Positions 54,543 through 64,000 of a stretch of 64,000 nt of DNA are shown here, one piece after another. A model generated the notes under the pieces. The model made no database searches. It saw nothing but the letters and a program-made list of their open reading frames with translations, and was not told the origin of the DNA. Made by a program: the position numbers and the translations under genes. Position 1 is the stretch's first letter. Each line of letters opens with the position of its first letter. This DNA comes from Tuctoria greenei (Eukaryota; Streptophyta; Magnoliopsida; Poales; Poaceae), in the NCBI GenBank assembly GCA_036927565.1, contig JAYESD010000005.1, positions 147,635,196-147,699,195 on the forward strand, given 5' to 3'.

Positions 54543-56105
54543 TCAAGCCTCGTTGTCGGTCCTCTCATCATCTTCATATTCATTCTCTGGTTGATGAGGA
54601 GGAGGAGGAGGAACTGTAGCACCCGAGTCCCCAATGCAAAAATAGGCAAGCTCGGAGGTAGTCAAGGGCCCTAGCTCGGTGAAATCAGAATCTGAGTCAT
54701 CAGAAATGACTGGAGACACAATGGGCTCGATCTCCAACTTTTGGCAAATTTGCTTCACATTCTCTTTGACATATCTCATGTCGGCCTTTCTTCTCTTGTT
54801 TAGCTTGTGGGCTTTCACTTCAGCCTTTTTGCAAGAGGCAAAGATGGCTGGCAGGTACTTCAAGATGCCACTTGGAAACCCCTTTTGAGGAGGGTCCCTA
54901 GGGGCGGCAGCAGCCCTAGAATCTCCACTGGCTCTCACTGGAGCCTCAGGGCTGGAAGCTGGAGAGGGAGCAACTTGAATACATGGCTGTTGAGGCTTCT
55001 GGGGCCTCAAGGGGAGGTGCTCCACATCCTTGACAAACTCTATGCCTGTGACCTTCTCCATCATGAACATGAGATAAGGTGCGTAGCCACAGGACCTGTT
55101 CGGCGTGCAGGAGATGTTCACCATGTCATTCCAAATATAGTCAAAGACATCAAACTTTCTATCTTTGCTAATGACCTTCATCAAGGTCCTGAGGTATCCC
55201 TGCACACTTCCCGCATCCGCATCCTTTGGGGCAATGGTCTTCCTTAGAACCCTGTTCAGCACCACGAAGAGAGGCTTCATATTCTTGGTGGAAGGAGGAC
55301 TGAACTTTGAGTTGGGTTCATATAGAAACTTCATCCTGTCCTTCTCAATGACATTAATGTTGTGGATGATCAAATTGTCATTACTGGAGGTGTCAAGGTG
55401 TAGCAATCTTGCAAACCCTTCATAAGTGATGGTGTACTTGGATCCATGATTCATCCAAGTCACTGGCTCTTCCTCATCGCTGGCAAAGTGGCAAGTAGCA
55501 TAAAACTACGCGATGACTTCATCATTCTAGTTGTTTCTGAAGGTGAAGAGGTCCTTCAAGCCATGCCTCTCAACTGCCTCGACCACCTTAACAAAAGGTG
55601 AGCAGCCCTTCTGCTCAAAATGCGCCCAATCGATCCATTGGTTGAGCACCACGGGGGTCTTCATCAGAAGATATACAGACTTGTAAAAGTCTGCATGGAA
55701 GTTACTCCAGAACCTCCTATTAGTAGCTTGCTTGGGACAGCTGTAACAATCAACATTCCTGAACTTGGTCGTCGTGTCGCTGCCTTTTCCATTGAATCTC
55801 TCCTCAGTGGGATCACTGTCCCCTTGCCCTGAAGCTGACATCTTCAGAGGGCCAATCGGGCCTGTTGAAATCCCTTTGCCCTTGCCCTTTGCTTGGCGAG
55901 CACTTGCCGAGCTAGGGCCACCTCCAGTTGAAGCCTTGGAGACCGGCTTCTTTGCGAGCACTTTCCTTCGAGCCTGGGGAGGAGAAGTAGTCGGCTCGGA
56001 TGGGCGCTCTTGGCGCTTCTTGATTAGGCTCGTCGAGGACCAAAGCACGGCTTTTTGGTCCATCTCTGCATCGAAATTGGAGATTTCTTCATTGGTGCTT
56101 GACAT
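54543..56105 (-). pseudogene. Element D ORF3 (best-preserved copy)
   Basis: 520 codons from ATG 56105 (MSSTNEEISNFDAEMDQ), chosen over the Met at 56126 because that lies in the candidate intron and the homologous C copy starts at the same MSS. Lead with KGKGKGISTGPIGPLKM, core (RRFWSNFHADFYKSVYLLMK, WIDWAHFEQKGCSPF, TWMNHGSKYTITYEGFARLL, MKPLFVVLNRVLRKTIAPKD, SCGYAPYLMFMMEKVTG), coiled coil (LNKRRKADMRYVKENVK), tail PPPPPHQPEN ... TDNEA. Only two stops: TAG 55529-55527 (Trp position, same as in C) and a TAG about 55506. 54543-55463 is uninterrupted. No membrane segment. Confidence 0.8.
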
Positions 56106-56109
56106 TGTC

Positions 56110-56444
56110 CTGAGAATGGATTTCACAAGGTATTGATGAGAATAGATGACACATAATTTTATTGAGGAATTAAGAAGTTAGGGTTCAGTTCAGAAAAAAT
56201 TAGACTAGTCCGATGTACAGGCACAGACTAGTCCGGTTGACCGGACTTGTCCGTGCATGGACCGGACTGGTCTGATATTCAACCTCTAAAACCCTAACTA
56301 TGAGACAAATGGTGATTCCTAATGCACAAATAGCTTAGCATCAATGTAATACATCAAGGAAGCATGTATATGGTGATAGGAACTAAGCTAGTTGATCAAC
56401 ATTGAAGGAAATATAAATTTCTAGGGTTTGGGATGATATTTTAC
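56110..56444 (-). other. Candidate 5'UTR intron of D ORF3 (335 bp)
   Basis: Donor TTTCG|GTAAAATATC at 56444, acceptor CATTCTCAG|GACAATG at 56110. Matches A and C in position and length; contains palindromes at 56201-56276. Confidence 0.55.
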
Positions 56445-57067
56445 CGAAACTGCTTGATTTGGGGAGATGTAGGGGTTTAAGGAGTGGACAAGTCTGTGGT
56501 CTTCAATCCCTGAGCAATGGAGGTCGTTTTCCACCAAAATCCGAGGAGTTTTGATGGAGGATGATGGAAATCACCTTGGGGAGCTCGAGCGTGGAGAGAG
56601 AAAGCTTGAGGCATGTGTGGGGGTGACGAAGATTAGGGTTTTGCGGCGGCTAGGGTTATGGTCACGAAAAATCAGACTTGTCCGAAAATGATTGGACTAG
56701 TCCGAACTTTTCCAGAGACTATATCGGACTAGTCCGTGGTCTGCCGGACTAGTCCGGCCTAACCGTCTCTCTGCGGACTAGTTTGCACGGGCGGACTAGT
56801 CCGGGCAACCACGGACTAGTCCATGGTCACCAGGAAAGAAATGCTTAGCCCATTCACATATATTCGAAGGTACTTATTAAGAAAATAGGGAGGCAAAGCA
56901 AATCATATAATCTTGATGAATATGATTAGTAAGCATACAACAATCAAGCAATGACCATAATTCACCAAGATCTAATAATTGACCTAGTCTTTTCGGAAAA
57001 ATTGAGAGATATGATTTTCACAACACAATCAATGAATTTTAAAGATAGCATTCAGGTATACAAGATT
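56445..57067 (-). other. D pol-ORF3 spacer, palindrome cluster and leader
   Basis: Palindromes at about 56671-56824 (CGGACTAGTCC, CCGGACTAGTCCGG and others), then a pyrimidine-rich leader to 56445. The leader holds one ATG (about 56615), absent from A and C. Confidence 0.55.
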
Positions 57068-60000
57068 TCAATTCACATTCTGAGCATCAAGGATATTTAG
57101 TTTATTTCAGAGTTCCCAAAATCGTTTTTCATCAAGTGGCTTGGTGAATATATCAGCTAGTTGCTTTTTGGTTTTGACATGTGAAATGGCTATGTCTCCC
57201 TTCATTGAATGGTCTCTCAAAAAGTGATGTCAGATGTCTATGTGTTTGGTCGTAGAGTGCTCAACAGGATTATGGGCAATTTTAATGACACTCCAATTAT
57301 CACAAAGGAGTGGAATACGGATCATATTGTAACCGTAATCCCTTAGAGTTTGTCGCATCCAAAGGAGTTGTGCACTACAGCTCCCGGCTGCAACATACTC
57401 CGCTTCGGCCGTGGATAGGGCAATGGAGCTTTGTTTCTTGGAGGACCAAGAAACTAGGGATCTTTCTAGGAATTGGCATGTACCGGAGGTACTTTTTCTA
57501 TCTACTTTGCATCCGGCATAATCTGCATCGGAGTAACCAATGAGATTGAAATTTGAACCTTTGGGGTACCAAAGACCTAGGTTGAGTGTATGAACTAAAT
57601 ACCGCAATATTCTCTTAACGGCTGTCAAATGACACTCTTTTGGGTTGGCTTGAAACCTTGCACACAAGCATACACTCAACATAATGTCAGGCCTAGATGC
57701 ACATAAGTAGAGTAGATATCCAATCATGGAGTGATATACCTTTTGATTGACGTGTGTTCCATCTTCATTGAGATCCAAGTGGCCATTCGTTGCCATGGGA
57801 GTCTTTATAGGCTTCGCCTTGTCCATTCCAAACTTCTTGAGTATGTCTTGAGTGAACTTAGTTTGTCTTATGAACGTCCCTTCCTTTTGTTGCCACACTT
57901 GGAATCCCAAGAAGTACTTTAGCTCTCCCATCATAGACATCTCAAACCAATCTGTCATAATCTTACTAAATTCCTCACAAAAAGATTTGTTAGTTGAACC
58001 AAAGATAATATCATCAACATAAATCTGACAAATAAAGAGATCATTGTCTAAGTTCTTTGTAAACAATGTATAATCTGCTTTACTGATATTAAAACCATTT
58101 TCAATTAAGAAATCTTTAAGACACGCATACCAAGCTCTAGAGCTTGTTTGAGGCCGTAGAGAGCCTTACGCAATTTAAATACGTGGTCGGGGAACTCTTC
58201 ATCTTCAAATCGGGGGGGGGGGGGGGGTTGCTCCACATACACCTCCTCCTTGATTGGTCCATTGAGGAATGCGCTTTTCACATCCATTTTATAGAGCTTG
58301 AAATCATGGTGAGTAGCATATCCAAGTAATATTCTAATAGACTCAAGTCTAGCTACGGGAGCAAAGGTTTCATCGAAATCCAAACCTTCGACTTGTGAAT
58401 ACCCTTTGGCCACAAGTCGTGCCTTGTTCCTTGTCACGACCCAGTGTTCGTCCTGCTTGTTGCGGAAGACCCATTTGGTGCCGACGATGTTGGACTTGGG
58501 TCTTTCGACTGGTTCCCACACCTCATTCCGTTTGAAGTTGTTGAGTTCTTCTTGCATGGCCACTACCCAATCCGGATTCTTCAATACATCCTCAACCCTA
58601 CGCGGTTCCAAAAAGGATACAAACGAATAATACTCACAAAAATTAGATATGGGAGATCTAGTAGTTACCCTCTTTTGGATGTCACCGATGATGTTGTCGA
58701 TTGGGTGATCCCTTTGGACGCATTGGTGTACTCTTGGGTGTAGCACTTGCAGTCTTGAATCTTCATGATCACCTTCTTCTCCCCCTAGATGGTTGCCCTC
58801 ATTGAATTGATGAACATTTTTGTTTTCTTGAGATTGATCTTGTATGGAGGCTCCCCCTTGATCATTGACCTCCTCTTGTGGTTCATCTTCCTCATGCATA
58901 TGTGGAGGTGGTTCTTGTGGTCGAACTTCGCCCAATGCCATTCTTCTCAGTGCTTGGCAAGGAGCTTCTTCTCTATCTAGCCACATGGATCAACTTGCTC
59001 CTTTTGGGAGCCATTAGTTTCATCGAACACTATGTCATGTGCTACTTCAACAAGTTCGGAGGTCTTGTTGAAGACACGATAGGCCTAAGAGTTCAAATCA
59101 TAACCAAGCAAGAAACCTTCATCGGACTTTGAAGTGAACTTTGAAGTCCTAGTCTTCTTGTTCAAAATATAGCATTTGGAACCAAAAACTCGAAAGTATG
59201 AAATATTAGGCTTGTTACCAGTGAGTAGCTCATAGGATGTCCTCTTGAGTAGTCGATGAAGATAAAGTCGATTTATGGCATGGCAAGCGGTGTTAACCGC
59301 TTCTGCCCAAAATTGATCCGAGGTCTTGTACTCAACGAGCATTGTTCTCGCCATCTCTAAGAGGGTTTTGTTCTTCCTTTTGGCAACTCCATTATGTTGA
59401 AGGGAGTAAGGTGCTGAAAACTCATGCTTTATGCCTTCTTCATCTAGGTATTCCTCAACTTGTGTGTTCTTGAACTCCGTGCCATTATCGCTTTGAATGT
59501 TTTTGATCGTTAATGAAAACTCATTTTGGGCTCTCTTGAAGAACTTCTTGAGTGTTCCTTGTGTTTCTGTCTTATCATGTAAAAATAAAACTCAAGTGAA
59601 GTGAGAAAAATCATCAACAACTACTAAACCATATTTGTTACCGTTGATGCTCATGTAAGCAATTGGGTTGAATAAGTCCATGTGGAGTATCTTGAGTGGT
59701 CTTGTTGTGGTCATGATGTTCTTAGCTGGATGAGGTGCTCCAACTTGCTTCCCAGCTTGGCACGCGCTACAAGGCCTGTCTTTCTCAAAAACAACATCCT
59801 TCAAACCTCGGATGTGATCGCCCTTGAGGAGTTTTTGAAGATTCCTCATACCAACATGTGCTAGCCGTCTATGCCACGGCCAACCCATGTTGGTCTTTGC
59901 AATCAAGCATGTGTCAAATTCATCTTTATCTCTGTTGAAGTCAACAAGGTAAAGCTTTCCCTTTAACATACCCTTGAATGCAATGAAACCATCACTCCTC

Positions 60001-60290
60001 CTAGAGATGATCACACCCTCGTTAGTGAACAAGCAATTATAACCTTTGTCACATAATTGAGATATGGACAACAGGTTATAATCTAAAGAATCAACATGTA
60101 ATGAGAAAGCATATGTTGAGATGATATGGCCATTTTACCGATACCGAGCACCTTTCCTTGACTATTGTCTCCAAAATAGATGCCCTCGCTTGGATCCTCA
60201 TTTTCTTCATACTCAATGAACATCCTTCTTTCTCTGGTCATGTGGTTGGTGCAGCCACTGTCTAGCACCCGTTTAGATCCACCGGAGGAA
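57068..60290 (-). pseudogene. Element D pol: protease, integrase, RT, RNase H
   Basis: Protease LDSGCTNHMTRER (about 60265; DSG present), pre-integrase CSACQAGKQVGAP, integrase with LHMDLF, IQSDNGTEF and HNGVAKRKNK, an acidic linker, then RT: TKWVFRNKQ, FDETFAPVARLESIRILL, KALYGLKQA (shift at about 58135), YVDDIIFGSTNKS near 58010. RNase H follows: YSDADYAGCKVDRKSTS, ALSTAEAEYVAAGS. Breaks: shift near 60085, stop about 59590, stop 59085, stop about 58987, shift 58135, TGA 57228. A 16-base C run (58227-58212) gives five prolines in frame. End about 57068. 57230-58066 is an intact 278-codon RT/RNase H stretch. Confidence 0.85.
58212..58227 (-). repeat. 16-base C homopolymer in D RT
   Basis: C has five C at the equivalent site (EEVYVEQP, about 33310). 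In D the run is expanded but keeps the RT frame (PPPPPRFED). Confidence 0.85.
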
Positions 60291-60308
60291 TAGGCCTACA
60301 AAAACAAA

Positions 60309-62716
60309 TCATGTCTTGGTTTTAGGTACCCAAGCTTGCTTGGGTCCTCTTAGGTTAGTCACAAGGGCTTTAGAAACCCACACATGAGACTTGGTGTTCT
60401 CATGGCATGGCCCAACATAATGAGCATAAATCTTACACGAATTACTTCTCATTAAAACATAAGATGCATCAAAGGTTCTAAAAAGCAATTGTTGTTATTT
60501 ATATACAGGACCAGTCCGGGAGATCGGACTTGTCCGGAGGACCGGACTTGTCCGTGTCCTGACCAGACTAGTCCGGTGATCATATGTGTTGGATGTGTTT
60601 ACTTTGGACTTTCCAGTTTAATAGGGTCTTCCCTTTACAAACGCAATGCTCTCCTTGTTATTCTTATGGCTTCTAGCATGTTGCTTTTCACCATAAGAGT
60701 AACCAATGCCATTTTTGGCATTTGGAGGTCTTGTGACCAAGTATGCACTACATGCATATTCGATCTTCTCCTTGTCAAATATGCCATTTTGTGGAGGATG
60801 CTTGTCCTTGGTAGAGGTTGACTTGTCTTTCAAGCTAGTGTCAACTTTACCACATGCACAAGTAGAAGCAGTTTCAGTTTTAAGGGGTTGAGAAGGCGTG
60901 CTTGAAGAGAATGAAGGGTCACTTTGCTTGAGTGACTCAACTTGTACCTCAAAAATCTTGTTAACCTTGATTAGGTTAGCAAGTTCGTCCTTGATTGTAA
61001 CATTTGAGTCGCTTAAATCCAAGCAAGCTTCCTTGCTTGAAGCTAACTCAAGCTCTAGTGACTTGCTTCGCTCCTTTTCAAGTTCTAGAAGCTTGTCAAG
61101 TTCAACATATTCCTCCTTTTGGGATATAATCATGTCTTCTTGACGGTTTATCAACTTCTCCTTCCCAACAAGTTGATCAAGTATAAATTTCATGTTTGCA
61201 GCTGTTTCCTTATCTAAGCCAATTAGCATATCTTCATTATCACTAGCAATTTCACTATCACTAGAATAGGAATGTACGGAAGAGGGTTTGATTGTTACCT
61301 TGCGTTTACCTTCATTTGTGATGAGGCAAGTGCCGTTCCCCTTCCATGTGCCGAGAGTGGGGAAGAGAGTGGACTTCTTGGATGTCTTCTCGATGGCTAT
61401 GCTAGCCATCTCCCCTTCTTCTTCGGATGAGGACTCATCATTTGAGTCCCACTCTTTCCCTAGATGCGCTTGTTCATCTTGCTTCTTTTTCTTGAAGAAT
61501 TTCTTGGGTTGAGGCTTTGTTTCCTTGGTATTCTTCTTGTTCTCTTCATATGGGCAATCAACTATAAAGTGGCTATACTCACCACAGTTATAGCATGCCC
61601 GCCTCAACTTCGGTATTGATTTTTCCTTGTACTTCCCTTCACATGATTTAGCCCCTTGTCTTTTCTTCATCATTCTTTTGAATTTCTTCATATATAGTAT
61701 CATGTCATCTTCATCCAAGTCGCTGCTCTCATTGTCACCGTCTTCTTCTAATTGAGCTTCTCGAGCTTCTCTAAACAAGGGCTTGAGAGTGGACTTCAAA
61801 GCTACCCCTTTCTTCTTTGTCGAGGTGAGATCAGCAATCTCCTTAACATGCTTGACTTTCTTTTCCATCATCTCAAAGTTGATGATTTTCTGAAAGTAGC
61901 TCATCTGGAGTCATCTTCTTGTACCCGGGGCTTTCTCGTATCATCAAGCACAAGGTGACATTGCGAGGCATGAAAGCTCTAAGAATGAGCTTCACCACCT
62001 CGTAGTCATTCCACTTCTTGCTTTTGTATGCTCGCACCTTGTTGATGTGCGTCTTTAGTCGATTGTATATGTCTTGTGGTGACTCATCTTCTTCGTTGGT
62101 GAATCTTCCCAGCTCGCCTTCAATCATCTCGATCTTCGCTTCTCGCACATGACGATCGCCTTCATGTGCGGTTTGCAATGTATCCCATATCTCCTTTGCG
62201 ATCTCGAGTCCATCCACCTTTGTGAACTTGTCCCGACTAAGTGATGAGGTGATGACTGCAGCAGCTTGGACATTTCAATGGATTGCTTGCTCTTGGCTAG
62301 GTGTGAGCTCCTCATCATGATCCAGGATATCTATTCCTGTGCACACTATGTGCCACAAACTTGGATTGAGAGAAATCAAACGCATTTTCATGTTTTGCCT
62401 CCACATTGAGTAGTCATTGCCGTCAAAGTGTGGGGCTTTTCCAAGTGGAATAGATAGATAATGATTGTTGTTAGAATTTAGGCGGTCATAATTAAAAGAA
62501 TATCGGGAGTAGTCGGTGTGACTACTCCCCTTCTTTTTCTTCTCGTCTTCAATCTTCACCTTTTCCTTGGAGAGGGTTTTCTTTGAGTTCCAGTGTCTCC
62601 TCATCGTCATCCTCGAAGTCTTGAATGGCCTCGAGGAGCCTCACCAATTTTTGGTTCTTTTCTTCTTCAACATTCTCTTGCTTGATGCTCTTGTGTACGT
62701 CCTTCATTTTTGACAT
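60309..62716 (-). pseudogene. Element D gag polyprotein
   Basis: ATG 62716 (MSKMKDVHKSIKQEN). SSHTDYSRYSFNYDRL, then capsid domain (FDGNDYSMWRQNMKMRL, HIVCTGI, VDGLEIAKEIWDTLQTAHEG, FMPRNVTLC), CCHC knuckle CYNCGEYSHFIVDC (about 61590), KKFFKKKKQ tract, SNDESSSEEEGE, a coiled coil (61200-60950), and the C-terminal VWVSKALV block ending at TGA 60311-60309. 60618-61904 is a clean 428-codon stretch. Lesions: a small deletion near 62610, TGA about 62273, a shift near 61890, TAA 60620-60618, and the palindrome cassette at 60494-60589. Confidence 0.85.
60494..60589 (-). repeat. Palindrome plus TATA cassette inserted in D gag
   Basis: About 90 bases absent from C at the same point (C reads AACACATATGAACAACAACT). 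On the minus strand it has four palindrome copies (ending CCGGACAAGTCCG and CCCGGACTGGTCC) followed directly by TATATAAATA. Confidence 0.75.
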
Positions 62717-62754
62717 GATCTCTTTGAGCGATTAGTCTCCTTTTGAAGAGTTCT

Positions 62755-62768
62755 CCTCTGATACCAAT
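62755..62768 (-). other. Primer-binding site of element D (tRNA-Met)
   Basis: Reverse strand ATTGGTATCAGAG next to the LTR end at 62769. Confidence 0.9.
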
Positions 62769-63780
62769 TGAATGTGGCCTAGAGGGGGGGTTGAATAGGC
62801 CTTTTTGATTTTCTTCGGAACCTGTAACACTTAACTAGATCAAATCTCGAGATATCAGACTAGTCCGGTAGAGTGCGGACTAGTCCGTTGTGTACCGACT
62901 AGGTTGATCAAATTTGATCGATTATCTTGATCCTAGGATGTATGCAGCAGAAGTATACTTTTAATTGAAGTGTCACACTACTATGAACTAGGATGTACCA
63001 CAAGTTAATCTTATATTCAATGTTTCAACGTAAAGTGAACAAAAATGGTTGAAACCCTAGATATATATGAAGTGTAAGAACAATGGGCACAAAAAAAGAA
63101 CACAAGCACTTTATCCCGTGGTTCGGTTCCCACAGAGGCAACCTACGTCCACGTTGAGGAGTCCACAAAAGGACCGGGTCTTCTCCAACCCTACCCTCGT
63201 CGGATCGCAACGGAGGCCAATCCTCTTCACTAATCACAAAGGGAAAATAACCAAATTCAAGGGGCCTTCTCACACGTTGAGGGCTCCCCAATATCACAAT
63301 ATGAACACCACCAAGAACACACTCTTAAGATCACAATGAAAACCACATGAGTGTTCTAGGGAATCAAACCAAGAGCTCAATGAGGGATGAACCATGTCTC
63401 TCCAATGATCCAAAGTGTATCCTCAAGGGATTGATCTTTCTTGCATTTGATTTCGTGGAGAGAGGTGTTTTTCAGGCTCTTGGAAGGTGTGACGGCGCAG
63501 GGGGTCGAGAGGATAGAAAGATGGATCGTGCATGCCTATTTATATGGGGTTTCCAAAAGTTACTGTTAGGGTTTAGAAGGATCGGACTAGTCCGTGGTAG
63601 ACACCGGACTAGTCCGGTGTGCTGCGTGTAGCAAACCCTAGGTGTCCCAATATATCGGACTTGTCCGGCTGAGAGCGGACTTGTCCGATTTTGGTTCTAG
63701 AAATCTTCGGACTAGTCCGATGGATATCGGAATTGTCCGGATAAGTGAAACCCTAAGTGAATTTGGGGAACATGTCCACA
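62769..63780 (-). repeat. 5' LTR of element D, interrupted by B2
   Basis: TGAATGTGGCCTAGAGG start, collinear with the 3' LTR until a position equivalent to about 53468. TATA box (reverse) at 63537-63544, palindromes at 63583-63740. The rest is displaced right of the window by B2. Confidence 0.9.
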
Positions 63781-64000
63781 TGTAAGACCTATGTGTGCTG
63801 AATACATTGGCTTGTAGTGAATACACTTGCTTTGACGATAAAAGTTTTGAATATCACCAAAACACCTTTTTATTAAGGTCCGACTAGTTTTGGTTAGCTT
63901 CGGTAAGTTTTGTTTTTAGCTCCGACATGTCTTTGATAACTCTGGCATGTTTTTGCTAAGCTCCGAGTTGATTTTTCTAGCTCCGGCTTTTGGGTTTACT
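63781..64000 (+). mobile_element. Element B2: start of a B-family LTR
   Basis: TGTAAGACCTATGTGTGC matches the B 3' LTR start at 23939 and continues with TAAAAGTTTTGAATA and CCAAAACACCTTT. It has a 15-20-base extra segment (TGTAGTGAATACACTTGC) and the TCCG repeat block 63877-63990. Orientation plus; cut by the window end. Confidence 0.85.

Larger units (their letters stand above)
52453..63780 (-). mobile_element. Element D: Sirevirus-type Ty1/copia, minus strand
   Basis: Same plan as C in reverse: 3' LTR 52453-54064, ORF3 54543-56105, pol 57068-60290, gag 60309-62716, primer site, 5' LTR 62769-63780. The 5' LTR is cut by B2 at 63780/63781 and the rest of D lies right of the window. By eye the two LTR starts differ at about 7% of positions, similar in age to C. 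Confidence 0.9.

Noticed and set aside
54543..56105. ORF3 as a retroviral envelope
   Set aside because: No signal peptide, transmembrane helix or fusion-type hydrophobic stretch visible in any of the three copies.

Overview
This window looks like nuclear DNA from a plant, most likely a grass or another monocot with a large, repeat-rich genome. I found no host gene, rRNA or tRNA. Essentially all 64 kb is LTR retrotransposon sequence in nested insertions. The grass assignment is an inference from the element types: long-gag Ty1/copia of Sirevirus type with palindrome-rich LTRs, Tat-type Ty3/gypsy with dual RNase H and an antisense extra ORF, and a Tekay-like chromovirus with a 2.8-kb LTR. No species marker is visible.

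Layout and insertion order. The outermost pieces are F (51959-52452), a short plus-strand fragment of unrecognised coding sequence, and E (43100-51958, minus), a Tat-type Ty3/gypsy element inserted beside F. E's extra ORF was split by A, a plus-strand copia element whose remains are 4013-5084, 25676-27290 and 39066-43099 (3' LTR 41542-43099). A was then hit three times. (1) G, a Tekay-like gypsy element, entered A's gag; only its integrase/chromodomain end and 3' LTR lie in the window (1-4012). (2) B, a second copia family (5085-25675), entered A's reverse transcriptase, and a later deletion removed A's protease-integrase region together with the start of B's 5' LTR. (3) C, a nearly complete relative of A (27291-39065), entered the leader of A's third ORF. 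B itself carries T1, a truncated Tat gypsy copy (10527-21001) flanked by a 94-bp direct repeat of B sequence. T1's antisense ORF contains X, a tandemly duplicated 1149-bp unit. To the right lies D, a minus-strand relative of A and C (52453-63780), whose 5' LTR is interrupted by the LTR of another B-family element, B2 (63781-64000).

All coding regions carry stops, frameshifts or deletions, so none is expected to be autonomous now. Many stops are compatible with C-to-T or G-to-A change, as expected for methylated, silenced repeats.

The most interesting signals are not single genes. A 12-bp palindrome, CGGACTAGTCCG, and its CGGACAAGTCCG/CGGACTTGTCCG variants form arrays upstream of the TATA boxes of both an unrelated Ty3/gypsy LTR (G) and the Ty1/copia LTRs (A, C, D), with shared spacer text. 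The same motif recurs in front of, and inside a candidate 333-335-bp 5'UTR intron of, the third ORF of A, C and D. It also occurs as a palindrome-plus-TATA cassette inserted into the gag of D. Together these suggest a portable promoter-like module and a separately expressed third gene. The 94-bp duplication around T1 points to insertion by double-strand-break repair rather than by integrase.
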